64,000 bases of DNA from positions 186,001-250,000 of the forward strand of contig NZ_NOYI01000021.1 of the NCBI RefSeq assembly GCF_002258785.1. The letters run 5' to 3'. A program made the position numbers and the translations under genes. The stretch comes from Rhodococcus sp. 06-235-1A (GTDB lineage: Bacteria; Actinomycetota; Actinomycetes; Mycobacteriales; Mycobacteriaceae). A model generated the notes under the pieces. It searched no databases. It saw nothing but the letters and a program-made list of their open reading frames with translations, and was not told where the DNA came from. Shown in pieces: positions 1-9,076 of the stretch; within the stretch, counting starts at the first letter, position 1; each line of letters begins with the position of its first letter.

Positions 1-2223
1 TCGCGCCAGGGTTCCTCTGCCGCCGCCCATGGCGCGCAGTACGCCGAGTTCACGTCGACGCTCGAGTACCGACAGCGTCAGCGTGTTGAGCAACTCGACC
101 GCGGCGACGAGCGCGACGATCCACTGCAACGCGATGGCCAATGCACCGGACTGTCGGATTGCCGCGCTGGTGCCCTCCAAGGCGGCCGCGCCGGTGTAGA
201 CGAAGGCCTCGGGTGGCAGCGTCTCGCGCAGTGAATCCTGCACGGCAGCAACGTCTCCGTCGACGCCGATCTCGAGGTAGGTCGCTCCGGGTCGGTCGTA
301 CCAGCGCTGCATCGATTCCAACGAGATCGCCATCGTGCCGCCCGCGGCATTGATGTAGTCCACCAGATCCAGCACCCGCACGTTCTGCACGCCCGTCGGC
401 GTCGGCAGGTCGATGTAGTCGCCCACCGAGACACCCAACGTTCTCCCGAACCCCTGGGACAGCACCACGCCGTCGCCGGCCAGCAACTGGGAGCGGACGT
501 CATCGGAGAGCGACGCGAGCGTCACCGCGTTGCTCCCGTCGGCGACTCCCTGGATGGAGACCAACTCGTCGTCGATGGTCGCGTAGGCCCATTGCCCCTC
601 GACCACCCGGGAGACACCCGGCGTCGCTCGGACGGCGTCGGCCACTTCGGTGGGAACGATGGGGCCGGACGGGATCGCGTCGGGTGAGGACATCGACACG
701 TACAGGTCCGTGTTCGCCAACGAGGACAGCGAGTCGGCCGCCGAGTCGGTCATGTTGGTCAGCGAACCTGACACTCCCACACTGACTCCCACCGCGATCA
801 CGATCGTCATCACCGTTGCCCAGATGCGGCGCGGAGCGCGTTCGATGGTGGCGGTGGCCAGGCGACCTGCACCACCCCAGCGGCGAGGGACGGCCGCCGT
901 GGCCGACACGATCGGCCCTGTCGCACCGACGCACAGCGCAACGACTCCGAACATGAACAGAGCACCGGCACCGAGGGTCAGTTGTCCGTCGACGTTGACG
1001 GCGAACACGAACGCACCGGCAATGGCTAGAAGGCCGAACGCCGTGGCGGCCAGAGTGAATCGCAATCCTGGGCCGCCGGAGGTCTCCCCGCCGCCGACCG
1101 CGAGTGCCTCGATCGGCGAAATGCGATACACCTGGACCGCCGCGACGGCCGAGGCACCGACACAGGCCAGCACGCACGCCACGATCGCCACCGGAATTGC
1201 GAAGCCGGGCAGAACGTATTCGATCCGCGCGTCGAACGCCTGCGACAGAAACGGCGGCAAACTCTCTATCGCGATGCGGCCCATCGCGATTCCCAGCGGT
1301 ACGCCGACGGCGCCGCCGAGCAGACCCACCAGAACCGACTCGGACAACAGGTCACGCACGATATCTGCGCGGCGACCGCCGACGGCTCGAAGCAGTGAGA
1401 TGGTGGGTCGACGCTTCGCGATGGCCATGTTCATGACGTTGAAGACCAGGAACGCTGCTACGACGAACGCGATGAGCGAGACCATCAGCGTTGCATTGCG
1501 AGTCAAGCTCATCGCTTGGTTCGCACGGTCGGCCCGGAAGTCCGGGTTCATCACCGACACTCGACCGGCTACCGCGGTGTCGAGGTCGGTGCGCAGAGTG
1601 TCGCTGTTCCCGAGGACGAAGATCGAGTCGAGTTCGTTCGGCCGATCGGTGAGCGCCTGAGCGGTGGGAAGCAGCGCGACGGCGAACAAGCCCCCACCGA
1701 TGCGCTGCGTTCCCGGTCCGTCGATGACGCCGACCACCGCTGTGGGCACGTCATCGATGGTGATGGTGTCGCCCTGTTTCAGACCTGTTGCAGCACCGAC
1801 CAGTACACCGGATGGATCGGACACCAATCCGGTCGCGTCGCCCACTGCGCCCCGCAGATCCGACTGCAACGCGGTGATGGAGGAATCGACGCCGAGAACA
1901 GTGAGATCTCCGACGTCGGATCGAACGGTGCTGCGCAGCAGTGGAACCGCCGTCTCGACCCCGGGAACGGCGCGAACGACGTCGAGTTCGTTCTGATCGA
2001 AGCCCGAGTCGGTGACTCCGACGATCTCGTAGCTCGCGTTGCCTGCAATCGTCACCGCGAGACGTTCGACGGATCCGGTCAAGGATCCGTACGTACCGAG
2101 AACCGCGATCAGTAGTCCAGCGGCGACAGCGACGACGCCGGTCGAGACCAGCGTCCTGACCCAGTGCATGCGAAGATCCCGCAGGCTGAAGACACGAAAT
2201 CTGCTCAGTGCGGTACCGATCAC
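1..2223 (-). CDS. FtsX-like ABC transporter permease (C-terminus beyond window edge)
   Basis: Integral membrane subunit of a MacB/LolC-type ABC exporter, partner of the ATPase encoded immediately upstream. The frame stays open for 741 codons from a GTG at 2223 to the left edge. An N-terminal membrane anchor follows the conserved start (SLRDLRMHWVRTLVST), then a periplasmic-type domain, then a first FtsX module (RNATLMVSLIAFVVAAFLVF, LLSESVLVGLLGGAVGVPLG), a second extracytoplasmic segment, and the beginning of a second FtsX module ending in RRRELGVLRAMGGGRGTLAR. Two-module permeases of this family are usually about 830-860 residues, so roughly the last 100 are missing. The GTG overlaps the ATPase stop (GTGA), indicating translational coupling. 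The substrate cannot be inferred. Confidence 0.9.
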   Translation of the reverse strand, partial: MIGTALSRFRVFSLRDLRMHWVRTLVSTGVVAVAAGLLIAVLGTYGSLTGSVERLAVTIAGNASYEIVGVTDSGFDQNELDVVRAVPGVETAVPLLRSTVRSDVGDLTVLGVDSSITALQSDLRGAVGDATGLVSDPSGVLVGAATGLKQGDTITIDDVPTAVVGVIDGPGTQRIGGGLFAVALLPTAQALTDRPNELDSIFVLGNSDTLRTDLDTAVAGRVSVMNPDFRADRANQAMSLTRNATLMVSLIAFVVAAFLVFNVMNMAIAKRRPTISLLRAVGGRRADIVRDLLSESVLVGLLGGAVGVPLGIAMGRIAIESLPPFLSQAFDARIEYVLPGFAIPVAIVACVLACVGASAVAAVQVYRISPIEALAVGGGETSGGPGLRFTLAATAFGLLAIAGAFVFAVNVDGQLTLGAGALFMFGVVALCVGATGPIVSATAAVPRRWGGAGRLATATIERAPRRIWATVMTIVIAVGVSVGVSGSLTNMTDSAADSLSSLANTDLYVSMSSPDAIPSGPIVPTEVADAVRATPGVSRVVEGQWAYATIDDELVSIQGVADGSNAVTLASLSDDVRSQLLAGDGVVLSQGFGRTLGVSVGDYIDLPTPTGVQNVRVLDLVDYINAAGGTMAISLESMQRWYDRPGATYLEIGVDGDVAAVQDSLRETLPPEAFVYTGAAALEGTSAAIRQSGALAIALQWIVALVAAVELLNTLTLSVLERRRELGVLRAMGGGRGTLAR

Positions 2224-2933
2224 CGAGCCGAACTCGCTTCGGTCAGCACATCGGAGTCGACCCGTCCGTCGATCATGCCGACGATTCGATCGGTGGAGCG
2301 GGCCGCGTCGAGATCGTGGGTGGCCATCACCACTGCTCGACGCCCCTCGCTGGCGTGCGCCACGTCGGCCAGTATGTCGAGGACGTTGTGAGAGGTCTTC
2401 GAATCGAGGTTGCCGGTGGGTTCGTCGGCGATCAGCAGTGCCGGATCCATCATCAACGCTCGGGCGATCGCGATGCGTTGGATCTGGCCGCCGGACAGCT
2501 GTGCAGGCCGGTGCTCGGATCGATTCGAGAGTCCGACCATGTCCAGCAGCCGCATCGCGTCGGATTTCGCCTTCTTGATGGGCGTGCCGTCGAGCAACTT
2601 GGGGACGGCGACGTTCTCCCATGCCGACATCGTCGGTAGCAGGTTGAAGAACTGGAAGACGAACCCCACCTGGTGGCGTCGGAAATCGGATTGGGCGTTG
2701 TCGTCGAGGGTGGTGACCTCGACGTCGTCGAATCTGATGGAACCCGACGTCGGAGTGTCGAGAGCGCCGAGCATATGGAGCAGTGTCGACTTACCGGCAC
2801 CGGACGGCGCAACGAGCGAGACGAATTGGCCACCCTCGATCGTGAGGTCGATACCGTCCAACGCTCGCACCGGTTGCTCTCCGGTGGGGTATTCCTTGAC
2901 CACCCCGGACAACTCCAGCATCAACTTCGCCAC
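2220..2933 (-). CDS. ABC transporter ATP-binding protein, MacB/LolD type
   Basis: Cytoplasmic nucleotide-binding subunit (237 aa) that drives the FtsX-like permease encoded downstream on the same strand. All motifs are visible: Walker A APSGAGKST at residues 42-50, Q-loop around 93-94, signature LSGGQ at 146-150, Walker B LLIADE at 166-171 and the switch histidine in MATHDLD. The FNLLPTMSAWENVAVP segment and the compact size are typical of the MacB/LolD branch, which works mechanically on extracytoplasmic substrates rather than by classic import. Its stop overlaps the permease start by 4 nt. Confidence 0.95.
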   Translation of the reverse strand: MAKLMLELSGVVKEYPTGEQPVRALDGIDLTIEGGQFVSLVAPSGAGKSTLLHMLGALDTPTSGSIRFDDVEVTTLDDNAQSDFRRHQVGFVFQFFNLLPTMSAWENVAVPKLLDGTPIKKAKSDAMRLLDMVGLSNRSEHRPAQLSGGQIQRIAIARALMMDPALLIADEPTGNLDSKTSHNVLDILADVAHASEGRRAVVMATHDLDAARSTDRIVGMIDGRVDSDVLTEASSAR

Positions 2934-3011
2934 GGACGATTCCCCTCGCTTCTCGAATATGTCTTCGACGCTACCTGCCGTCGGTTCGAGGAGCTCTGGT
3001 GAAGACCCAGA

Positions 3012-4244
3012 TCAGGCTGCGCCCCGCGAGGATTCGAGTCGACGAGCAACCAGTGCGGCCTGCAGGTGTCGGATTCCGGAAGGACGGGTCGGGTCGAATC
3101 CGGTGAGCTGTGCGATCCGCTTGAGGCGATAGTCCACGGTATTGGTGTGCAGATGGAGTTGGCGAGCCGACCGCTGCCGGTTGAGATCGTGCGAGATGTG
3201 GATCTCGAGGGTCTCGAGCAACTCGGGTGACGAATCGAGTGGTTCGAGAATCTGGGTCAGGTGGCGTCGACCGGGTCCTGGACGCGTGAGCTGGTACTCC
3301 AACACCAGGTCGTCCATGCGGTACAGGCCGGACGGGCGGTGCAGTTGGTGCGCCAGGGACAGTAGTTCGTGCACCTGATCGGCGGCGGTGGGGATGTCTG
3401 CGGTAGCGGCCTGCTCGGCCGTCACGGTGACGGGAACCTCCGCGGCGGTACCGATGCGATGCACCAGCGCCTCGACCCACTCTTCGTCGTGAACACCGGG
3501 AATCAACACGGTGCCACCTTCGGTGCTGAGCAGAGACAGGGGAGTGCGACCGCAGATCGTGGCCAATTCGGCCTGTACGCGGCGCAGTTTCCTCCGCGCA
3601 GCAACCGTCTTCTGGATGTTGGGGTCGTTCTCGTCAGGGTGCGGCGGCACCGAAAGGGCAAGCACGAGGTAGCTGTCGGCCAGTTCGATGCCCGACTGAC
3701 GGGCCATCGAGACCGCATTGTGGCCGCTGAGCAGAGAGGTCACCAACGTGTGCGCCGCCGTGTGGTGTTCACTGGCCACCGCTTGAAGCTCTTCGACGTA
3801 GCTCTTGCTGGCTGCGATGGACACCTTCTCCGACAGCAGTACGAACATACGAGCAGCCTCGATCAGCTGCGCGGCATCGCCTTCGCCTGCCCGCTTGGAG
3901 ACCAGGTTCCAGCCGATCTGGATGCCCTCGTGATACACGCTGAGCACGGACTCGAGAGGAACGCCCTCACGAGCCCACTGGCTGGCCTTGGCGCGAAGCT
4001 CGGCCAGGTCGGACTCGGCCGGAGCGCGTCGTTCGTCGAGCATCTGAACAGCGATGCTGATGCATTTGACGGTGAATTCGGTGACGTCGCCGTGGAGCTG
4101 TTCGCCCGGCAACGACCCACAGGGAGTGTTGGCGGCGAAGTGCCCCACGAGGAGTCGTGCCACTGCGCGGAAATCTCGAAGAGGAGCCGACGCAGGCTGA
4201 CCCGCGACCATGATTCCGAGTCCAGTCGAGTTGTGAACGGTCAC
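3012..4244 (-). CDS. PucR/CdaR-family transcriptional regulator
   Basis: DNA-binding regulator, 410 aa, GTG start. The C-terminal ~70 residues form the PucR helix-turn-helix (HISHDLNRQRSARQLHLHTN followed by VDYRLKRIAQLTGFDP). The middle carries the degenerate GGDEF-like region usual in the family. The N-terminus (about 30-170) is a helical, presumably sensory part. It is transcribed away from the desaturase-like gene at 4580 across a 335-bp gap, so regulation of that gene or of itself is plausible but not shown. The downstream ABC genes lie only 78 bp away on the same strand and may be co-transcribed. The ligand is unknown. Confidence 0.85.
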   Translation of the reverse strand: MTVHNSTGLGIMVAGQPASAPLRDFRAVARLLVGHFAANTPCGSLPGEQLHGDVTEFTVKCISIAVQMLDERRAPAESDLAELRAKASQWAREGVPLESVLSVYHEGIQIGWNLVSKRAGEGDAAQLIEAARMFVLLSEKVSIAASKSYVEELQAVASEHHTAAHTLVTSLLSGHNAVSMARQSGIELADSYLVLALSVPPHPDENDPNIQKTVAARRKLRRVQAELATICGRTPLSLLSTEGGTVLIPGVHDEEWVEALVHRIGTAAEVPVTVTAEQAATADIPTAADQVHELLSLAHQLHRPSGLYRMDDLVLEYQLTRPGPGRRHLTQILEPLDSSPELLETLEIHISHDLNRQRSARQLHLHTNTVDYRLKRIAQLTGFDPTRPSGIRHLQAALVARRLESSRGAA

Positions 4245-4579
4245 AGGTCAACCCTTCGTGTTGGGTTCTTCAGGTCATCGGAGAGCAAACTTACTTGCGC
4301 GTATCAACGCGCTTCCACGGCTCAATGTATGCAATTACGGGCAAAACCGCGGCGTTTTCGTACTTCAAGTTTGTTTCCTGGCCTCTAACAGGATCGATCA
4401 TAGGTTGTTATCAACGTGTGATCCACCGTTTCGGCAGAACTCGTTGTGATTTATCTCGAGCAACGGACCTGGCGGGCTGCGACTTGCCCTAAACAATGAC
4501 GAAGCCGTTCACGGCGTGTGCGCGGTGGATCTACGTTTGGTCTCGTTCGGGTGGGCTTCGACGCGATGAAAGGACGAGC
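4245..4579. promoter_or_regulatory. Divergent intergenic region with a short palindrome
   Basis: 335 bp without a credible gene separates the divergent PucR regulator and desaturase-like gene, so it must hold both promoters. It is visibly AT-richer than its surroundings. A perfect 6-4-6 palindrome (GCGCGT, spacer atca, ACGCGC) lies at 4297-4312 and is a candidate operator. No Rho-independent terminator or RNA gene was recognised. Start sites cannot be placed from sequence alone. Confidence 0.4.
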
Positions 4580-5485
4580 ATGCACAGTGATATCGGTCAG
4601 TTCACTGTTCTGCGGGAACTGCGGCCGACCATCGAGGAAAATCTCGCCCGCCATCGCGCCGAGGCCGTGCAGTGGCAGCCGACCGATTTCGTTCGAGCCG
4701 AGATGTACTGGGGATCGCGAGCCTCGACTCTGACCGAATCCGCCAAAGCCGCCTTGGTGACCAATCTTCTTGTAGAGCAGAACATTCCGCTGTATCGACG
4801 GGACAGTGGGGTAACCGAGGCCGGTGCCTGGCCGTCCTGGCTCACCGACTGGAGCCGCGAGCGAACCCGTCATGCCGCGGCCGTCACCGACTACCTGGTC
4901 GCGACCCGTAGCGTCGATCCGATCGCGCTCGGCCGAGCACGATCGCAGTGCATGACCGTGGGCTTCGATGCCCCGATGAACGGCGCTCACCTTCTTCGGT
5001 CGCTGGTCCAGGTGGCTCTCGACGAATCGGTCTCGAGCGTCTGCCATCGCAACACCGCGGACCAGTGCCACGATCCGGTGGCAGATCGCCTGCTCGGACG
5101 CATCATCGCCGATCAGGAACTGCACATCAGGTTCTTCTCGAATCTGGTCTCCGCGGCCCTCGACGTGGCACCGGCGCTGACGGTCACCGCGATCACCGAG
5201 GTCGTCATGAACTTCCAACTGCCCGGTACCAACCTGCCGGGGTTCGCACGCAGCGCGATGCTCATCTCGCGCGACGGGATCTACGACCTCGCCCGCCACC
5301 TCGACGAGGTTCTCAAACCCATGTTGGCCCAGTGGCGCATCGTCGAGCGCACCGATCTCGGGTCGGGAGCCCGTAGTCGCGATCAGCTGGCCGACTACCT
5401 CGACCACCTCGACGCCCAGGCCGTCGCGACCGAGATCGGCCGCACACGAATGCTGGAGTACGGAAACGCATTGCGCGCCAGCTGA
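4580..5485 (+). CDS. Acyl-ACP desaturase-like (DesA family) diiron-fold protein
   Basis: 301 aa, related to actinobacterial soluble acyl-ACP desaturases (DesA1/DesA2), which introduce a double bond into acyl chains using a diiron centre. The ATG at 4580 is preferred because AAAGGA lies at 4569-4574; a longer reading from 4496 lacks this. Conserved ligand-like glutamates are seen at E66 (EQNIP) and E149 (ALDES), with H98 and H182. However, the two ExxH motifs look degenerate: R95 stands where the first Glu is expected (ERTRH) and Q179 where the second is (ADQELH). The family assignment is secure from the helical pattern (CHRNT, HIRFFSNL), but catalytic competence is doubtful. Confidence 0.8.
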   Translation: MHSDIGQFTVLRELRPTIEENLARHRAEAVQWQPTDFVRAEMYWGSRASTLTESAKAALVTNLLVEQNIPLYRRDSGVTEAGAWPSWLTDWSRERTRHAAAVTDYLVATRSVDPIALGRARSQCMTVGFDAPMNGAHLLRSLVQVALDESVSSVCHRNTADQCHDPVADRLLGRIIADQELHIRFFSNLVSAALDVAPALTVTAITEVVMNFQLPGTNLPGFARSAMLISRDGIYDLARHLDEVLKPMLAQWRIVERTDLGSGARSRDQLADYLDHLDAQAVATEIGRTRMLEYGNALRAS

Positions 5486-5515
5486 CGACACAAACCCCGG
5501 GGGGTCCGTGGGACC

Positions 5516-5553
5516 GGCGCCTCTTCGATTCCCTTGCGGATCGAAGAGGCGCC
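5516..5553 (+). terminator. Hairpin terminator after the desaturase-like gene
   Basis: Perfect 14-bp inverted repeat: GGCGCCTCTTCGAT at 5516-5529 and its complement at 5540-5553, with a 10-nt loop. It lies 30 nt after the desaturase-like stop and 86 nt before the stress-protein gene. There is no long U tract, so it is an intrinsic-type terminator of the actinobacterial kind. Confidence 0.7.
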
Positions 5554-5639
5554 TTCGCGGGTCCATCGACTAGCCTGAAGTTCTATTCGTCAGACACTCG
5601 GAGATCTCGTTCTCGGGGTAACGACCGGAGGCCCGAAAC

Positions 5640-6500
5640 GTGACAGGCTCTCGACCGATCATCGTCGGTATCGACGGTTCCGCTGCAGCGGACAAGGCGG
5701 TGATCTGGGCGGCGCTGTGCGCGCACCGACGCGATCGACGGTTGCACATCGTGACAGCCGTCGACATGCCGGGAGTCGTCGATCTGAGTGAATTCGCCGG
5801 AGAAGCAACCGAATTCGTTGCGACGGCCAAGTCGCGGCTGGTGGCTGCGGAGACTCTGGCCGCGCTGGTCGTCGACGATCCCACTTTCGAGGTGACCTCG
5901 AGTGCCGTCGAGGGCGGGGTCATGGACGTCCTCATCGGGGTCTCGGCCCAAGCCGAGATCCTGGTGATCGGTGCCAGCGAAACCGGCGCTGTCACTTTGT
6001 CCTTGGCCGCGCACAGCGTCTCTCCGGTGGCCGTGGTGCGCGGCCGTGACATCGATGGCCGTCCGGTCGCCGAGGGGCCGGTCGTGGTCGGCATCGACGG
6101 GTCGGACGTCAATCAGGCTGCGGTCGAGTGGGCGTTCGTCGAAGCATCTGCGCGGGATGCCGTGCTGATGGCAGTGCACGTGTGGTCCGATGTCGATCTG
6201 ACGCAGTCGTTCGGCCGTGCCCCCAAGGATTGGCATGCCATCGCCGACGGCGAAGAGGCCCTGTTGGCCGAAAGCCTCGCGGGCTGGCAGGAGCGATTCC
6301 CCGAGGTCGAGGTGCAGCGTGTCGTGGCTCAGGACCGACCGGTCCGGGTGCTCAGCGGCTTGTCCGAAACCGCGGCACTGATCGTGGTGGGCAACCGGGG
6401 GCGCGGTGGATTCGGTGGAATGCTGCTGGGTTCCACAAGTTTTGCCCTCGTCAACACCGCGGACTGCCCCGTGCTGGTCGTGAGAAAAGTGGCTACATAG
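5640..6500 (+). CDS. Universal stress protein, two tandem Usp domains
   Basis: 286 aa, GTG start. Two Usp domains in tandem, residues about 5-140 and 150-285, the arrangement common in dormancy-associated actinobacterial stress proteins. Each begins with the ATP-site strand and Asp (IIVGIDGS; VVVGIDGS). The second domain keeps the full nucleotide-binding signature GNRGRGGFGGMLLGSTS. The first (IGASETGAVTLSLAAHS) is degenerate, so perhaps only the C-terminal site binds ATP. Cytoplasmic. Its last codons overlap the 3' end of the convergent cupin gene by 8 bp. Confidence 0.93.
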   Translation: MTGSRPIIVGIDGSAAADKAVIWAALCAHRRDRRLHIVTAVDMPGVVDLSEFAGEATEFVATAKSRLVAAETLAALVVDDPTFEVTSSAVEGGVMDVLIGVSAQAEILVIGASETGAVTLSLAAHSVSPVAVVRGRDIDGRPVAEGPVVVGIDGSDVNQAAVEWAFVEASARDAVLMAVHVWSDVDLTQSFGRAPKDWHAIADGEEALLAESLAGWQERFPEVEVQRVVAQDRPVRVLSGLSETAALIVVGNRGRGGFGGMLLGSTSFALVNTADCPVLVVRKVAT

Positions 6501-6819
6501 CGACGGTCAGCAAGAAGCTGACGTCTTCGATGGCCTCGACGCTGTGGCGGGCGTCGGGGATGACGAGAAGGTCGCCGGTGGATCCCTTCCAGGAGCGCTC
6601 GCCGCTGATCAGTTCGAGCTTCCCGCTCAGTACCAGGACCGTGGATTCGCCGGACAGGTCGTGTTCGGCCAACTTGTTGCCGGCCGCGAGTGCCACGACC
6701 GTCTGGCGCAGGTGCCGTCGATGACCGCCGTAGACCGTCTGCGAACTGCGGCCACTCGACGCGCCGACGGCAAGCTTGAGTTGTTGACGGGCAAGGGCGG
6801 TGAGTGACTTCTTGTCCAT
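6493..6819 (-). CDS. Small cupin-domain protein
   Basis: 108 aa. A single conserved beta-barrel cupin is read from the pattern HDLSGESTVLVLSGKLELIS and GDLLVIPDARHSVEAIEDVS: a His-containing first motif, the Gly-rich turn and a PxxxxH second motif. Small stand-alone cupins of this kind are usually of unknown enzymatic role and may bind metal or a small ligand. The basic N-terminus (KKSLTALARQQLKLA) is short. It overlaps the universal stress gene tail to tail, with no apparent operon partner. Confidence 0.75.
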   Translation of the reverse strand: MDKKSLTALARQQLKLAVGASSGRSSQTVYGGHRRHLRQTVVALAAGNKLAEHDLSGESTVLVLSGKLELISGERSWKGSTGDLLVIPDARHSVEAIEDVSFLLTVAM

Positions 6820-6873
6820 GGTCGTCAGTATGACGCACTGCCCGCAGTCACGACGGGGGAATCCTGAACGCGC

Positions 6874-7383
6874 TCAGGAAGGTTGGGTAGCCTTTCCGTA
6901 CTCCACGAAGCGAAACCGAGTCTCGTTCACTCGGCTGCTCTGCCACTCGCCGGCCTTCGCGATCCAGCCCTCCGGAATTTCGGGAGCACTGGTATCGCCG
7001 TCGACGTCGAGATCGACTTCGGTGACTTCGAGGTGGGTCGCGATACTCATTGCACTGCGATAGATTTCGCCGCCGCCGATGATCCAGACCGGGTCGTCGC
7101 CCACCCTGGCCACGGCGTCGGTGACGCTCGATGCGTTCTCGGCACCGTCTTCGGACCACGAGGAGTTGCGGGTGACCACGATGTTGCGACGCCCCGGCAG
7201 CGGACGGAACTTTGCGGGCAGTGAGTCCCAGGTCTTGCGGCCCATGATCACCGGATGCTCGGCCGTCGTGGATTTGAAGTGCGCCATGTCCTCGGGAACG
7301 CGCCAGGGGATGCCACCCCCGTCACCGATGGTTCCGGCCCGGCTCTGAGCCCAGATCAGACCGACGAATCGTTCGGCACTCAC
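6874..7383 (-). CDS. folA: Dihydrofolate reductase
   Basis: 169 aa. NADPH-dependent reduction of dihydrofolate to tetrahydrofolate, recycling the dihydrofolate made by thymidylate synthase just upstream. Visible hallmarks: [20 protein letters not shown] at the N-terminus (substrate pocket with W/D-type loop), [11 protein letters not shown] with the folate-binding Phe, the NADPH segment [10 protein letters not shown] and [12 protein letters not shown], and [15 protein letters not shown] start within a 4-nt overlap (GTGA) with the thyA stop, so thyA and folA are translationally coupled. A trimethoprim-type antifolate target. Confidence 0.95.
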   Translation of the reverse strand: MSAERFVGLIWAQSRAGTIGDGGGIPWRVPEDMAHFKSTTAEHPVIMGRKTWDSLPAKFRPLPGRRNIVVTRNSSWSEDGAENASSVTDAVARVGDDPVWIIGGGEIYRSAMSIATHLEVTEVDLDVDGDTSAPEIPEGWIAKAGEWQSSRVNETRFRFVEYGKATQPS

Positions 7384-8189
7384 ACCGCGACCGGTGCCTT
7401 GATCGCCGGATGGTGCTGGTAGCCCACGATCTCGATGTCCTCGTAGGTGTAGTCGAAGATCGAATCCCGTTGCGCCAGTTTCAGAGTGGGGTAGGGGTAT
7501 GCCTCGCGCGTGAGCTGCTCGGTGACCTGCTCGCGGTGGTTGTCGTAGATGTGGCAGTCGCCGCCGGTCCAGACGAATTCACCGACGTCGAGGCCGGTCT
7601 GCGCAGCCACCATGTGCGTGAGCAGCGCATAGCTCGCGATGTTGAACGGCACGCCGAGAAACATGTCTGCACTGCGCTGGTAGAGCTGGCACGAGAGCTT
7701 GCCGTCGGCCACGTAGAACTGGAAGAAGGCGTGGCACGGCGGCAGCGCCATCCGCGGGATCTCACCGACGTTCCAGGCCGAGACGATCATTCGCCGCGAA
7801 TCCGGATCGGTCTTCAGTGTCTCGATGACCTGGCTTATCTGGTCGATGTGCTCGCCCGACGGGGTGGGCCACGACCGCCACTGCACGCCGTAGACGGGGC
7901 CGAGTTCGCCGTCCGGGGCTGCCCACTCGTCCCAGATGCTCACGCCGTGCTCCTGCAGCCACGTGGCGTTCGAGTCGCCGCGCAGGAACCACAACAACTC
8001 GTAGACGATGGACTTGAGATGGACCTTCTTGGTGGTGATCAACGGGAAGCCTGCCGCCAGATCGAAGCGCATCTGATGCCCGAACGCGCTGGTGGTGCCG
8101 GTGCCCGTGCGGTCGGATTTCGCCGTCCCGGTATCGAGGATGCGGCGTAGCAGATCTTCGTACGGAGTCGGAACCATCACGACGGTCAT
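7380..8189 (-). CDS. thyA: Thymidylate synthase
   Basis: 269 aa as annotated from ATG 8189; a second in-frame ATG at 8177 ([10 protein letters not shown]) matches the usual N-terminus better, so the true protein may be four residues shorter. It methylates dUMP to dTMP with methylene-tetrahydrofolate. The catalytic Cys is in [10 protein letters not shown] (C152 from the longer start). [32 protein letters not shown] and the C-terminal IKAPVAV are all canonical. First gene of the thyA-folA pair, 20 bp from the divergent glycosylase start, so the promoters must overlap. Confidence 0.97.
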   Translation of the reverse strand: MTVVMVPTPYEDLLRRILDTGTAKSDRTGTGTTSAFGHQMRFDLAAGFPLITTKKVHLKSIVYELLWFLRGDSNATWLQEHGVSIWDEWAAPDGELGPVYGVQWRSWPTPSGEHIDQISQVIETLKTDPDSRRMIVSAWNVGEIPRMALPPCHAFFQFYVADGKLSCQLYQRSADMFLGVPFNIASYALLTHMVAAQTGLDVGEFVWTGGDCHIYDNHREQVTEQLTREAYPYPTLKLAQRDSIFDYTYEDIEIVGYQHHPAIKAPVAV

Positions 8190-8209
8190 CGTAGCTGCAT
8201 ACTGGACAC

Positions 8210-9076
8210 ATGCCGGAATTACCCGAGGTGGAAGCCCTTGCCGGCTTTCTGCGCGAGCATGCCGTCGGTGCTGTGATCGGTCGCATCGACATCGCCGCGC
8301 TGAGCGTTCTCAAGACGTTCGATCCGCCGATCACCGAGCTGCAGGGCAAGGACGTCACCGATGCCGCCCGCTTCGGGAAACATCTGGCCCTCCGAGCCGG
8401 TGACCTGTGGCTGATCACCCATCTCTCGCGCGGAGGATGGCTGCGGTGGGTGGACAACCCCAGCGTCGCACCGCCGAAGCCGGGCAAAGGCCCCCTGGCG
8501 CTGCGGATCCACTTCTTCACCCCCGAGGGGGCGACGCCCGCCATCGATCTCACCGAAGCCGGTACCAAGAAGCGGTTGGCGGTGTGGGTGGTGCGCGACC
8601 CACAGCAGGTCGCGAGTATCGCCCGGCTCGGACCCGACGCGCTGGCGGTCACCGAGCTCGAATTCGCCGAGATCCTCGGCAGCACCACCGCACGACTGAA
8701 GACCTCGTTGGTGGATCAGTCCCTGTTGGCCGGCATCGGCAATGCGTATTCGGACGAAATCCTGCACGTCGCCAAGCTGTCGCCGTTCGCATCGTCGAGC
8801 AAGCTCGATGCGGAGTCCGTCGCGACGCTCTACGCGGCGATGCGATCGGTACTGTCCGATGCGGTGGCGCGCTCGACAGGGCAGGATGCCGCGCGGCTGA
8901 AGGGGGAGAAGCGATCGGGCATGCGGGTGCATGCCAGGACCGGACTGCCGTGCCCGGTGTGCGGCGACCCGGTACGCGAAGTGGCGTACGTCGATCGATC
9001 TTTCCAGTACTGCGCGACGTGTCAGACGGCCGGCAAGATTCTCGCCGACCGCCGCATGTCGCGTCTGCTCAAGTGA
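8210..9076 (+). CDS. Fpg/Nei-family DNA glycosylase/AP lyase
   Basis: 288 aa base-excision repair enzyme that removes oxidised bases and nicks the abasic site. The invariant catalytic N-terminus MPELPEVE is intact (Pro2 nucleophile and Glu3), with a Lys57 equivalent in FGKHLAL. The H2TH region ([19 protein letters not shown]) is clear. The C-terminal zinc finger has C-x2-C-x16-C-x2-C spacing (CPVCGDPV and QYCATCQ) with the conserved Arg in VDRSFQYC. The sequence matches an actinobacterial [10 protein letters not shown] group distinct from classical mutM or nei, so no symbol is given. Corresponds in position to Rv0944. Ends in an 8-bp tail-to-tail overlap with the esterase. Confidence 0.92.
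   Translation: MPELPEVEALAGFLREHAVGAVIGRIDIAALSVLKTFDPPITELQGKDVTDAARFGKHLALRAGDLWLITHLSRGGWLRWVDNPSVAPPKPGKGPLALRIHFFTPEGATPAIDLTEAGTKKRLAVWVVRDPQQVASIARLGPDALAVTELEFAEILGSTTARLKTSLVDQSLLAGIGNAYSDEILHVAKLSPFASSSKLDAESVATLYAAMRSVLSDAVARSTGQDAARLKGEKRSGMRVHARTGLPCPVCGDPVREVAYVDRSFQYCATCQTAGKILADRRMSRLLK

Noticed and set aside
650..1660. 336-codon plus-strand open frame opposite the permease
   Set aside because: The minus-strand frame encodes a clear FtsX permease through the whole interval; the plus-strand frame has no recognisable features.
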